A stretch of 64,000 bases of DNA from Planctomycetota bacterium. GTDB taxonomy: Bacteria > Planctomycetota > JACQVV01 > JASMLP01. Every line of letters starts with the position of its first letter. Positions within the stretch are counted from its first letter, which is position 1. Shown one piece after another: positions 9,068 through 17,904 of this stretch. The stretch is taken from assembly GCA_030748635.1 (NCBI GenBank), contig JASMLP010000188.1, positions 1-64,000 on the forward strand, read 5' to 3'. The position numbers were made by a program, and so were the translations under genes. Below the pieces are notes generated by a model. The model had not been told where the DNA came from and ran no database searches. It was given only the letters and a program-made list of their open reading frames with translations.

Positions 9068-11670
9068 TGAGTTCAGCACCAGAGCCGGATCCACATCTGA
9101 TCGAAGAGTTTGTTCAGGAAGCCGAGGAAGGGCTTCAGGAGGTCGAGCAGGCCCTTCTGGAAATGGAGCAAGATCCTGACCAGCCAGGCTTGGTTGATCA
9201 GGTTTTTCGCCCGGTCCACAGCATGAAGGGGGTCTGTGGATTTTTGGGTTTGACGTCTCTCGGCCGACTTTGTCATGTCGGAGAAACCTTGTTGGCTCGG
9301 GTGCGTGGAGGCGAGCTGGTTCTGGATGAGCCTCGTATTCAACTGCTTTTCCGGATGTTGGATGAACTGCGGGATCGGGTCGCCATCCTTCGTGAAGAAG
9401 GTCCCAACGGTTTGAGCGACGATGAGGGACCTGAAGAATTGTTGGTTCTGCTGGAGCAGGCCTCGTCGACGGAAGGGGCTGCGGCGGATTCTCCGGAGAA
9501 GGCGGATACCGGAATTTCTCCCGAGGAAAAGGAGGCCAGGCTGGCCGATTTTCGGTCGTCATGTCTGGGGCCCTGTGAGTTTCTCGAGGCGGACATCATG
9601 CTTCTGGAGGTCAATCCTGAAGATCGGACTCTGCTCGAACGTGTCGTGGCTGTTTTGCGGGATGTCCAGGGGCAGGCCGGGTCCGCTGGCATCGAGTTGA
9701 TGGCTCTTTTGTCCAAAACGATGCAAGAGGGGCTCGAGCGAGACAGTCAATCTCGTGGCGCCGATTTCTGGGCGCATTTGCAGGATGCTCGAACCCACCT
9801 CTGCGCTTTTTTGGGCGCTAGCGCCGAGTTGGAACCTTCCTGGGACGAGCAGGCCAAGCGTTTGTCCGAGAGCCTCGGCGGTTCTCCTTCGGTTGTCTCT
9901 TCGGAAGAAGACCTGGATGATGAAGAGAGCGCGATGCTGGCCAGCTTTTTTCGTGCTAGCGAAGAACATGTCGAGTCGATTCGTGGCAATCTGGACCGAA
10001 TCTCTCACCGAGAATATGACGCGATTCGTCCCGTTCTGAGGCGAATTCACTCTCTCAAGGGCGCGGCCAAGCAGGTCCGATTTGCCGAGATCGTCGAGGT
10101 TGCCAACAAGATGGAAGACGCTGCGGTAGAGATTCAGGATCGTCCGGAAGCCAATCGTTCCAAATTTGTTCGTATCCTTCGATCTCAAATGGAAGGCCTG
10201 GAGCGCTTTCTCCTCGACCGAATGCATGAACGGATGCCTCATCTCGTAAACAAGAAAATGTTGGGAGAGATCCTTCTTGATGAGGGCTCGATTCGGCCAG
10301 AAGATCTTCAGTCTGCGCTGGATCAGCAGGCCAATCAGCGCAAGCTCGGAGAGATCTTGGTGGACCAGGGAAAGGTCAGTCAAGGCGCTCTTCAAAAGGC
10401 GATGGCTCAACAAAAGCTCAATACGCGTCGTCGATCTCGGGCCAGGTCTCTCAAGGCCGCGGGTCAATCCACGATTCGTGTCGATGAAAGAAAACTCGAT
10501 CGTTTCATGTCTCTGGTCGCCGAACTGACCACGACAAAAAATCGTTTGCTTCATCTTTCCGATCCGACCTCAGAGGAGGAGTCCTCTACCGAACTGGATG
10601 GGTGTTTGGATCGGACGGTGAGTGAGGTGGCGAGAATCGCGAATGAGATGCAAAATCTGGTTCTCGAGCTTCGGATGGTTCCAGTTCGTAAAGTCTTTGA
10701 GCGAATCCCTCGTATGGTTCGTGATCTGGGACGACAGCTTGGCAAGAAGGTCGATTTGAATCTGGAAGGAGAAAACACTGAAATCGATCGAATGATGGTC
10801 GAGAAGCTTTCCGATCCACTGGTCCACCTGGTACGCAACGCGGTCGATCATGGGCTCGAGAGTACTGAGGAGCGGTTGGCGGCAGGAAAGTCGGAGACCG
10901 GTTGGTTGTGTATCCGGGCCGGCCACGATGGAGATTCGATTTATATCGAAGTGTCCGACGATGGCGGTGGCATCGACGCCAGTCGGATCGCGGAGCGATC
11001 TCTCGCCAAGGGAATCGTGCGGGCCGAGGAGATGGCCGGCATGAGCGAGGAGGAAATTTTCGATCTAATCTTTCGTCCCGGGTTTTCTACCGCCGAATCC
11101 GTATCCGAGGTTTCTGGGCGTGGCGTGGGATTGGATGTCGTGCAGCGGAATATCGAGGAACTCAAGGGTGAAATACGGATCTCCAGCGATCTGGGGGAGG
11201 GGTCCACCTTTCGGATACAACTTCCTCTTACTCTTGCCGTGGATGTGGCTTTGCTGCTCGAGGCGGGAGGACAAACTTTTGCTCTCCCGATGGATTGTGT
11301 TCTCGAGACACTGAAAATTCCCGCGGACCGACTGGTCGATCTGGATCAGACAGGAGTCATGGTTCATCGAGGGCGTCCGCTGGCGATTGTGGAACTCGCG
11401 GGTCTGCTGGGAGTTTCTTGCACGGAGAGGTCGCCTGGCAAGGACTGCTCGGTCGTGGTGCTGGGGAGAGGTGAGGAGCAGATCGGCCTTATCGTGGATC
11501 GGTTTCTGGCCAAGCAAGATATTGTGATCAAGCCGCTCGAGGGGGGGATCGAGGAGGTTTCCGGGTTCGAGGGAGCAACGGTTCTGGGCGATGGACGGGT
11601 GGTTCTGATTCTGTCGGTCGGGGATTTGATTCGTATGAGCGCAGAGCAACCGGTTTTCCAGAATGTTTGA
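9067..11670 (+). CDS. cheA: Hybrid-architecture chemotaxis histidine kinase CheA
   Basis: The central kinase of the chemosensory operon, 867 residues. In order: Hpt domain with phosphoacceptor H51 in HSMKG; a weaker helical repeat around 155-260 lacking that histidine; a second Hpt with H328 in IHSLKGAA; a segment at about 398-452 with two short repeats of the type LGEILLDEGSI / LGEILVDQGKV, resembling the MshEN or GspE N-terminal fold; dimerisation helices (about 475-560); HATPase_c with N box HLVRNAVDHG (about 587), DDGGGID and GRGVGLDVV; and a C-terminal CheW-like regulatory domain. Ordinary CheA proteins have one Hpt and no MshEN-like segment. It is the last gene of the operon. Confidence 0.93.
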   Translation: MSSAPEPDPHLIEEFVQEAEEGLQEVEQALLEMEQDPDQPGLVDQVFRPVHSMKGVCGFLGLTSLGRLCHVGETLLARVRGGELVLDEPRIQLLFRMLDELRDRVAILREEGPNGLSDDEGPEELLVLLEQASSTEGAAADSPEKADTGISPEEKEARLADFRSSCLGPCEFLEADIMLLEVNPEDRTLLERVVAVLRDVQGQAGSAGIELMALLSKTMQEGLERDSQSRGADFWAHLQDARTHLCAFLGASAELEPSWDEQAKRLSESLGGSPSVVSSEEDLDDEESAMLASFFRASEEHVESIRGNLDRISHREYDAIRPVLRRIHSLKGAAKQVRFAEIVEVANKMEDAAVEIQDRPEANRSKFVRILRSQMEGLERFLLDRMHERMPHLVNKKMLGEILLDEGSIRPEDLQSALDQQANQRKLGEILVDQGKVSQGALQKAMAQQKLNTRRRSRARSLKAAGQSTIRVDERKLDRFMSLVAELTTTKNRLLHLSDPTSEEESSTELDGCLDRTVSEVARIANEMQNLVLELRMVPVRKVFERIPRMVRDLGRQLGKKVDLNLEGENTEIDRMMVEKLSDPLVHLVRNAVDHGLESTEERLAAGKSETGWLCIRAGHDGDSIYIEVSDDGGGIDASRIAERSLAKGIVRAEEMAGMSEEEIFDLIFRPGFSTAESVSEVSGRGVGLDVVQRNIEELKGEIRISSDLGEGSTFRIQLPLTLAVDVALLLEAGGQTFALPMDCVLETLKIPADRLVDLDQTGVMVHRGRPLAIVELAGLLGVSCTERSPGKDCSVVVLGRGEEQIGLIVDRFLAKQDIVIKPLEGGIEEVSGFEGATVLGDGRVVLILSVGDLIRMSAEQPVFQNV

Positions 11671-11688
11671 ACTTTCGGGGCGTGATTC

Positions 11689-11718
11689 TTGACCCTGGGG
11701 GGGGGGGATGGGTAGCGT
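11689..11718 (+). promoter_or_regulatory. Possible promoter with a G11 tract in its spacer
   Basis: TTGACC (11689-11694) and TAGCGT (11713-11718) are 18 bases apart, and the spacer contains eleven consecutive G (11697-11707). The -10 match is weak (3 of 6), so this is tentative. Change in tract length would alter promoter spacing for the TerB-like/SPFH genes downstream. Confidence 0.3.
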
Positions 11719-11783
11719 ACGGAGAACACTTTCTGTGTGAGAAGGTGTATTCCTAAGCAATTTGTGGCAATTTTTGAGGAAAG

Positions 11784-12188
11784 ATGGACATGAGTGATGT
11801 CGATCGAGCGGGTTTGACTACGGCGCAGGTTGTCTGCATGGCCCGTGGGCTTTACTGGTTGGCGAACCTGGATGGTGTCAAGAATTCCGAGGTTTCGGTT
11901 ATCGAGGAATTCTTGCGGGAAACGGGAAGCCCCCTCACCGTGGCGGCTCTCCAGTCGGCTGAATTCGACCCTCGTGACTTGCCTTTTCACCTGGAAACCA
12001 GTCATCAGCGTCTCCTCTTTCTCAAGGCGGCGGTCGCCTTGGTGGCATCGGATGGAGAGCTTTCGGCTCGTGAGCGGGTCGGGGTGCGTCGTTGCGCCAG
12101 GCTTCTGGGATACTCGGAAATTGCGTTCGAGGAATTCTGGGAGGAGGCCCGTTACCTTTCTCTCGACACGGCTTCGGTTACCCCTTGA
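11784..12188 (+). CDS. TerB-like domain protein
   Basis: A 134-residue soluble, mostly helical protein. The pattern of MARGLYWLANLDGVKNSEVSVIEEFL followed in the second half by VALVASDGELSARERV matches the acidic helix-loop repeats of the TerB/DjlA-N fold, which is tied to tellurite resistance and membrane stress systems; exact function is unknown. GAGGAA lies just before the ATG; the ATG two codons later (11790) has better spacing and may be the true start. It lies 51 bases before the SPFH gene and is probably co-transcribed with it. Confidence 0.6.
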   Translation: MDMSDVDRAGLTTAQVVCMARGLYWLANLDGVKNSEVSVIEEFLRETGSPLTVAALQSAEFDPRDLPFHLETSHQRLLFLKAAVALVASDGELSARERVGVRRCARLLGYSEIAFEEFWEEARYLSLDTASVTP

Positions 12189-12239
12189 AACAGGTGACCG
12201 GTCAACTCGATTTCATATCGGAAATCAAGGAGCGATAAC

Positions 12240-13358
12240 GTGGGACTTCTGAATTTCATCAAGAATCAGTTCATCGAGATCATCGAGTGGCTCGACGATA
12301 CGAACTACACGCTGGTCTGGCGTTTTCCCGATCAAGACCACGAGATCAAGATGGGAGCCAAACTGGTGGTCCGGGAAGGGCAGGCGGCGGTTTTCGTCAA
12401 TGAAGGTAAGATTGCCGATATCTTTGCGCCCGGGACCTATACCCTCAGCACGAAGAACATGCCGGTTCTCTCGGACCTCAACGGTTGGAAATACGGTTTC
12501 GAGAGTCCCTTCAAAGCGGAGGTCTATTTCCTCAACACCAAACAGTATCTCGATCAAAAGTGGGGAACCTCGAATCCGATCCTGGTTCGTGACGCGGATT
12601 TCGGGCCGGTGCGGATTCGCGCCTTTGGTATCTATGCCTTCCGGATCACCGATCCCGCAATGTTCATGCGCGAGGTGGTGGGTACCGATGGCAATTACAC
12701 CGTTGAAGAGATCGAGGGACAACTGAAGAGAACCCTGGTTTCGTCCCTCTCCACCGCGATCGTCAAGGCCAAGGTGCCCGTGATGGAGATTGCGGCTCAT
12801 TACGACGAGTTGGCGGGACGGATCAAGGAGGTCATGGATCCAGAATTCACCTCACTGGGGTTGGGGCTCAGCAAATTCTTCATCGAAAACGTTTCCCTTC
12901 CTCCCGAGGTCGAAGCGCTTTTGGATCAACGTTCCGGGGTCGGGATCATGGGGCCCAATGTGGGGTCTTACATGCAGATGCAGGCGGCTCAGGCGATGCG
13001 CGATGCGGCCGCCAACCCCTCCGATGGTGGAGCGGGCGCCGCCATGGGACTGGGAGCCGGTTTTGGGATGGCGAACATGATGGCCGGGGCGATGGCACCG
13101 CGTCCGGGAGTGGCTCCCGCGGCGCCTGGAATGGCGCCACCACCTCCACCCCCACCGGTGGGGGCAGGGCGTTTCCACTACAGTGGACCCAGTGGGCAGG
13201 GGGAATACACTTCCGCTGAGATCGCTCGTCTGGTTTCCGCTAACCCCTCCGTTCCCCATCACCTGTGGAGCCCGGGATGGCCAGCCTGGAGAGCCTGGAA
13301 AGATGTGGGTGAGATCTCCTCTCTCGTTGCCCCACCCCCACCGCCGCCGCCAGCCTGA
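12240..13358 (+). CDS. SPFH/Band-7 domain protein with C-terminal GYF_2-like domain
   Basis: A 372-residue protein of the YdjI/virion-core-like branch of the SPFH superfamily, which form membrane-associated ring scaffolds. Residues 20-240 form the SPFH core with the early FIEIIEWLDD segment typical of this branch. A glycine/alanine/methionine-rich stretch (about 245-295) and a proline run follow, then a GYF_2-like module (RFHYSGPSGQGEYTSAE ... W-x-W) and a second proline run at the end. No membrane helix is evident. GTG at 12240 is preceded by AAGGAG. Linked to the TerB-like gene before it and the zinc-ribbon gene after it. Confidence 0.8.
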   Translation: MGLLNFIKNQFIEIIEWLDDTNYTLVWRFPDQDHEIKMGAKLVVREGQAAVFVNEGKIADIFAPGTYTLSTKNMPVLSDLNGWKYGFESPFKAEVYFLNTKQYLDQKWGTSNPILVRDADFGPVRIRAFGIYAFRITDPAMFMREVVGTDGNYTVEEIEGQLKRTLVSSLSTAIVKAKVPVMEIAAHYDELAGRIKEVMDPEFTSLGLGLSKFFIENVSLPPEVEALLDQRSGVGIMGPNVGSYMQMQAAQAMRDAAANPSDGGAGAAMGLGAGFGMANMMAGAMAPRPGVAPAAPGMAPPPPPPPVGAGRFHYSGPSGQGEYTSAEIARLVSANPSVPHHLWSPGWPAWRAWKDVGEISSLVAPPPPPPPA

Positions 13359-13468
13359 AGCTTTTCGACGCATTGTGAATCGGATATTTAGGCGGGAGCC
13401 ATCGAAAGGATCTTTCGGTGGCTCCTGAGCATTCGGAGAAGAACTTTTCTTCGGTGGGAGGGGTTCGG

Positions 13469-14566
13469 ATGTCCGAGTCTCTTGCCGGCCAGGACATGGA
13501 GTTTCCATGTCCTGGGTGTGGCGCTCGGCTCTATTTTTCGGCGGATTCGAGCGCTCTGGAGTGTACGCATTGTGGGTTTCGGGAAGAGATTCCCCGATCT
13601 TCCGAGGAGGTAGTCGAGTATACGCTTGACGAGGTCGCGACCCGTCGGGAAATCGGTTGGGGCGTGGAAACTCGGACTTCTGGATGTGGGTCTTGTGGGG
13701 CACGAACGGCTGTGGAGTCCCATGTTCGGTCTACAACGTGCCCCTTTTGTGGGTCGCCTCAGGTGGATACTTCGGAGGGTGTGGAGGGGGCGCGTCCCGA
13801 GTCGGTCATCCCTTTTTCGGTGACGGAAACCGAGGCTGTCACCGCGTTTCAAAAGTGGATTCAGGGGCTCTGGCTGCGCCCCAACGCACTTCAGCGGTTG
13901 GCCCGTCTCGGAACGGTTCAGGGCGTCTACATTCCTCATTGGACATTCGATTCGCTGACCCAATCGTTCTGGAGTGCCGAATCGGGCACCTACTACACGG
14001 AAACGGAGTGGTACACCGATTCGAAGGGTGAACGGCAGAGCCGTCCGGTGCAAAAAACTCGTTGGGAACCGGCTTCTGGCAGTCATCGCGCGCTGTTTGA
14101 TGATTGTCTGGTTCACGCCTCTCGAGGGGTGGATGTCGGGTTGATACGACAGATCGAACCGTTCCATACCGAGGCTCTGGTCGCTTATGATCCCCGTTTT
14201 CTGGCCGGGTGGTTGGCGGAGGATTCTCAGCGAACGATGCGAGAGTGTTGGCCGGATGCCAGGGCCCGAATGGATGAAGCGATTCGAAATGCTTGTATCC
14301 GCAAGATTCCAGGGGATACTCATCGAGGTCTGTCGATTCGCACACGCTATCTCCACCCGACTTGTAAGCTCTGTCTTTTACCCGTCTGGATTGCGGTGTA
14401 TCGTTACCGAAGAGAATCGTATCCGTGTCTGGTCAACGGTCAGACAGGCGAAATTCATGGGAAAGCTCCATACAGTTGGATCAAGGTCACTTTTGTGGTT
14501 CTGATCGTTCTGGTCCTGGTTTTTGCCATTCTGAAATCGTTCGATGGGGCGGGGGTAGCGTTCTAG
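13469..14566 (+). CDS. Zinc-ribbon protein with C-terminal membrane anchor
   Basis: A 365-residue protein with two N-terminal zinc ribbons: CPGC...CTHC (about residues 12-32) and CGSC...CPFC (about 68-90). A central domain of unknown function contains VYIPHWTFDSLTQSFWSAE and many aromatic residues, and one hydrophobic helix lies at the C-terminus (VTFVVLIVLVLVFAIL). Similar proteins are annotated as TFIIB-type or primosomal-N'-like zinc-ribbon proteins, but nothing shows DNA binding. The ATG at 13469 is preceded by GGGAGGGG; an in-frame ATG at 13418 is less likely. It probably functions with the SPFH protein. Confidence 0.7.
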   Translation: MSESLAGQDMEFPCPGCGARLYFSADSSALECTHCGFREEIPRSSEEVVEYTLDEVATRREIGWGVETRTSGCGSCGARTAVESHVRSTTCPFCGSPQVDTSEGVEGARPESVIPFSVTETEAVTAFQKWIQGLWLRPNALQRLARLGTVQGVYIPHWTFDSLTQSFWSAESGTYYTETEWYTDSKGERQSRPVQKTRWEPASGSHRALFDDCLVHASRGVDVGLIRQIEPFHTEALVAYDPRFLAGWLAEDSQRTMRECWPDARARMDEAIRNACIRKIPGDTHRGLSIRTRYLHPTCKLCLLPVWIAVYRYRRESYPCLVNGQTGEIHGKAPYSWIKVTFVVLIVLVLVFAILKSFDGAGVAF

Positions 14567-14570
14567 TTTC

Positions 14571-17087
14571 ATGACCAGCGATTCCGACATGTCCAGGCCT
14601 TCTCCGGAAGAGGATCGTTTGCTAATTCCTCTGGCGGTGGAACGGGGCTGGATCGATCCCTCCCAGGTCGATCGCGGCCTTCCTATGACCGAGGTTCTCG
14701 ATGGGAGCCAGATCAAGGAGTTGCGTCGTCAGCGTTCGTGGGCTTCGGGATTGCTTGGAGGAGGGCTTCTTTCCGCGGAAGATCTGGTCGAAGAGCCGCC
14801 GGAACAGTTCGGACGATACGAAAGAATCCGGTTGCTGGGACGTGGAGGGGCGGGAGCGGTTTACCTTGCTCACGATCCCGAAATCGGTCGTCAAGTCGCT
14901 CTCAAAGTACTCCATCGGGATCGAGCGAAATTGATCGATCGTTTCCGAAACGAAATGCACGTTCTTTCCCGCTTGCAGCATCCGAATATCGTTTCGATCT
15001 TCGATGCCGGTATCGAGGAGGGGCGCCCCTATTACACGATGGAATATGTCGGAGACCTGTCTCTGGCCAGTGGGGATCTCCCTTTGAAGGACCATCTCGA
15101 AGTGATCGAAACCGTGGCCCGGGCTTGTCATGTCGCGCACGAGGCCGGAGTCGTCCATCGGGATCTGAAACCCTCCAATATTCTTCTCGGGCAACGACCT
15201 GTGGTGGCCGATTTCGGACTGGCCAAAACCGAAGCGAGCGACATCACCGCAACCGGGGAAGTGATGGGAACGGTTCACTACATGTCGCCGGAACAGGCCG
15301 CCTCGGAGGAGGTGGACCGCCGGACCGACATCTGGTCGATGGGAGTGATGCTCTACCAGGTCCTCTGCGGTCGATTGCCTTTCCTGGGGACCGGGGGAAT
15401 CGAGGTTCTCAGGCAGATTCTCGACGTCGAGCCCGCTTCGCCCCGGTCGATCGATGGAACGATTTCCCGAGATCTGGAGGTGATCACTCTCCGGGCGATG
15501 GCGAGGAATCGAGAGGATCGGTATTCCACGGCACTCGAACTGGCCGAAGATCTGGCCAACTGGCGGGAGGGAAGGCCGATCAAGGCGCGTCCTCTCTCGG
15601 GGTGGCGTCGCCTGAAGGGGTGGGTCGGTCGGCATCGGGTGGTGGGAGTCGGTCTGTTGGTTCTGGCATTGACCCTAGGGTTAGTCGGTCTCGCGGTTCG
15701 GGACCGCGAACGGGGCGAGCAAGGTCAGCGATTGCAAGAGGCGCAGGCCGTTTTGTTGCAAGAACGGTTGCGGGTAAGTGAATGGGAAAAAGGTCTCCAT
15801 CGTCCCGTGCACGAACTGTCCTACGAGGTTCTCGAAACGTCCCAGTCTCGTCTGGGTTCGGTTCTCGAGTACCCGGAACTTCCTCCTTCGATTCGGGCTC
15901 AGCTTTTCGAGGCTCGGGCTCGGGTTCGTCGTCATCTGGGGCGACTCGATCCGGCTCTGGACGATCTGGAGCAGGCGATCGAGTTGCATGCGGTGAAGGA
16001 TTTGGGACCCGCCTTGCTCGATCGGATTCAGATCCTCTGGGATCGACATGTTCTCATCAGTCTCTTTTTCGACAAGGATAAATCCGGCAAGGATGAATCG
16101 GGCCGGATGTTAGAACTTCTTTGCACCGATCTCGACCTGATTTCGAGGACATCCATCTCTTCCGCTTCGATCGGCGATTTCCTGATCCTTTTGCGGAGTT
16201 ATCTCGAACCGCCGAAAGGAACAAAGCGGAGGGAGTGGTTCAAGCAAATCCAGGATCGGGTCGAAGAGCAGGGCGATTTTACCGAAGAGGTACAGAAAAT
16301 GCTTGGCGATCTGGCTCTTCTGGAGCGCCGTATTCTGGACGCGAGAAGGAGTTACGCGAGAGCGATCAAGCAACGGCCGGGGTATGTCGAGGTGTTTCTG
16401 GGTCAAGCTCTGGCTTACGCTCTGGAGGGGCGTCAGGCCGATTTCGGTTCCCCGGACTGGATTGAACGGTTTTCGAGCGCTCTCGACCGAACTCGTGTCG
16501 CACTCAGAATCAATCCTCGTCATGAAGGTTCATATGGACTGATCGTCCGTCTGTCTTCGGTTCTTTTCCATCACCCTCCAACCGAATTCGCCGCGGCTTT
16601 ACCCGCCTTTCCGAAATCGCTGCTCATCGAGTTTCTGGGAGATCTGAAAGCTTATGAGAAACTTGATCCCCAGCCCCCAAAACGTCTCGGAGTTCATGCT
16701 CGTATGAGCTTTCTCGCTGCGGCTCAGTACTGGAAGTCGGAGAGCGCGGGAAGGTATCTCGAGGAGGCCGAAGGGTTGCTCTTGCGTTGCGCCGAGGCCG
16801 CCCCTCAGGAGACTTGGCCGTGGGTTTGGTTGACGATTTCTCAGATTGTGCGCTCGAAGATTGATGGGATTTCGCTGGAAAAGGCCCGAAATTATCTAGG
16901 GCGGGCGCGGACGATCGACCCGGAGAGTTATGAGGTGCCGCGTTGGTTGGGATGGTGCGCGTATTTCGAAGGCTCCCGGGAGGAGGCGAGTCGCCACTGG
17001 AAAGAGGCTCTTGCGCTTTCTCCGCCGTCTGGCATCGCTCGGAACCTCGAGCGTATTTTGAAGAAGGGTCTGGAGCGAGTCCGATGA
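14571..17087 (+). CDS. Hanks-type Ser/Thr protein kinase with membrane helix and TPR-like C-terminal domain
   Basis: An 838-residue kinase. After an 80-residue leader the kinase domain (about 82-335) shows the glycine loop LGRGGAGAVYLA, the lysine in VALKVL, the catalytic HRDLKPSN, the DFGLAK metal loop and the activation segment MSPEQA. One transmembrane helix (about 360-380, VGVGLLVLALTLGLVGLAV) separates it from a 450-residue helical C-terminal part with TPR-like repeats, which may bind a partner. The ATG follows the previous stop by four bases and lacks an evident Shine-Dalgarno; ATG 14589 is an alternative. Its stop overlaps the start of a sigma factor gene, so that sigma factor is the obvious candidate partner or substrate. 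Confidence 0.92.
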   Translation: MTSDSDMSRPSPEEDRLLIPLAVERGWIDPSQVDRGLPMTEVLDGSQIKELRRQRSWASGLLGGGLLSAEDLVEEPPEQFGRYERIRLLGRGGAGAVYLAHDPEIGRQVALKVLHRDRAKLIDRFRNEMHVLSRLQHPNIVSIFDAGIEEGRPYYTMEYVGDLSLASGDLPLKDHLEVIETVARACHVAHEAGVVHRDLKPSNILLGQRPVVADFGLAKTEASDITATGEVMGTVHYMSPEQAASEEVDRRTDIWSMGVMLYQVLCGRLPFLGTGGIEVLRQILDVEPASPRSIDGTISRDLEVITLRAMARNREDRYSTALELAEDLANWREGRPIKARPLSGWRRLKGWVGRHRVVGVGLLVLALTLGLVGLAVRDRERGEQGQRLQEAQAVLLQERLRVSEWEKGLHRPVHELSYEVLETSQSRLGSVLEYPELPPSIRAQLFEARARVRRHLGRLDPALDDLEQAIELHAVKDLGPALLDRIQILWDRHVLISLFFDKDKSGKDESGRMLELLCTDLDLISRTSISSASIGDFLILLRSYLEPPKGTKRREWFKQIQDRVEEQGDFTEEVQKMLGDLALLERRILDARRSYARAIKQRPGYVEVFLGQALAYALEGRQADFGSPDWIERFSSALDRTRVALRINPRHEGSYGLIVRLSSVLFHHPPTEFAAALPAFPKSLLIEFLGDLKAYEKLDPQPPKRLGVHARMSFLAAAQYWKSESAGRYLEEAEGLLLRCAEAAPQETWPWVWLTISQIVRSKIDGISLEKARNYLGRARTIDPESYEVPRWLGWCAYFEGSREEASRHWKEALALSPPSGIARNLERILKKGLERVR

Positions 17088-17737
17088 GCGCATTTCAAAG
17101 TACGTTGTGGACGGTGATCCGGGGTGCACGTGAAGGGGACGACTCGCACTTTGCGACTTTTGTTGATCGATACCGTCCTCCGGTGGTCCGGTTCATCACC
17201 CGCAAGGGATTGCGGTCAGTGGCTGAGGATCTGGCCCAGGAGGTCTTCGTCCGTATTTTCACCCAGGGAGTGCTGGCCAAGGCGGATCCCTCTCGGGGGC
17301 GCTTTCGCAGTCTGGTGCTGGCCGTGACCCGTCACGTCATCGGTCATCATCTCGAGCGGGAGGGAGCCCAGAAACGGGGTGGGGGCAAGGTCGGTTCCCT
17401 CGGGGAGATCGACGTCGCCGCTCCCGCCCAGGAGGAAGATGAATTCGATCGGGAGTGGGTTTCTCATCTCTTACAGGTCGCGTTGGCTCGTCTCGCTCGA
17501 GAACACGCTCACTATCATCAGGCGTTGGGCGGGGTGCTCTTCGAGGGCCGTTCCTATGCCGAGATGGCCAGCGAGCTGGAGCGGACCGAGAATCAGATCC
17601 GCAACCACGTACACCGGGGTCGGACCAAGCTCGTTCAGTATCTACGCGACGAGGTCCGCGAGTACGCTGCCAGCGAAGAGGATTACCAGCAGGAGTTGCA
17701 ATCGCTGGCGCGTCATTTCCCCTCGCGGAATGGGTAA
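17084..17737 (+). CDS. ECF-like RNA polymerase sigma factor
   Basis: A 217-residue sigma-70 family protein. Region 2 is visible as FATFVDRYRPPVVRFITRKGL and SVAEDLAQEVFVRIF, and region 4 as the helix-turn-helix around SYAEMASELERTENQIRNHVHRGRTKL. It starts inside the kinase stop codon (ATGA), which implies translational coupling. Kinase-linked ECF sigma factors without an anti-sigma gene are known, where phosphorylation replaces anti-sigma control; that such control operates here is inference. A longer in-frame start at 16943 lies in the kinase gene and is rejected. Confidence 0.85.
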   Translation: MSAFQSTLWTVIRGAREGDDSHFATFVDRYRPPVVRFITRKGLRSVAEDLAQEVFVRIFTQGVLAKADPSRGRFRSLVLAVTRHVIGHHLEREGAQKRGGGKVGSLGEIDVAAPAQEEDEFDREWVSHLLQVALARLAREHAHYHQALGGVLFEGRSYAEMASELERTENQIRNHVHRGRTKLVQYLRDEVREYAASEEDYQQELQSLARHFPSRNG

Positions 17738-17873
17738 AGAGGTCGGCAACGATCGAGTGGGTTCACGGCCCCAAACGAAAAGAGCCTGGTCTGGAATCGG
17801 ACGCCTTGTCGATGTTGGGCTTGGGTCCTCTGTCTCTTTGGGTGGAGGAGACATCGCCGGAAACGGTTTTGCC

Positions 17874-17904
17874 GTGCCGCGGTTTTCCGGCACGTAGGCT
17901 TTTT
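17874..17904 (+). terminator. Probable intrinsic terminator after the kinase-sigma operon
   Basis: GTGCCG (17874-17879) pairs with CGGCAC (17888-17893) across an 8-base loop, followed after six bases by TTTTT (17900-17904). It lies 137 bases after the sigma factor stop. The same hairpin lies just after the stop of the minus-strand small gene, so it may serve both directions. Confidence 0.5.

Noticed and set aside
9559-10554. 331-codon antisense frame in cheA
   Set aside because: Opposite strand to cheA; no domain pattern.
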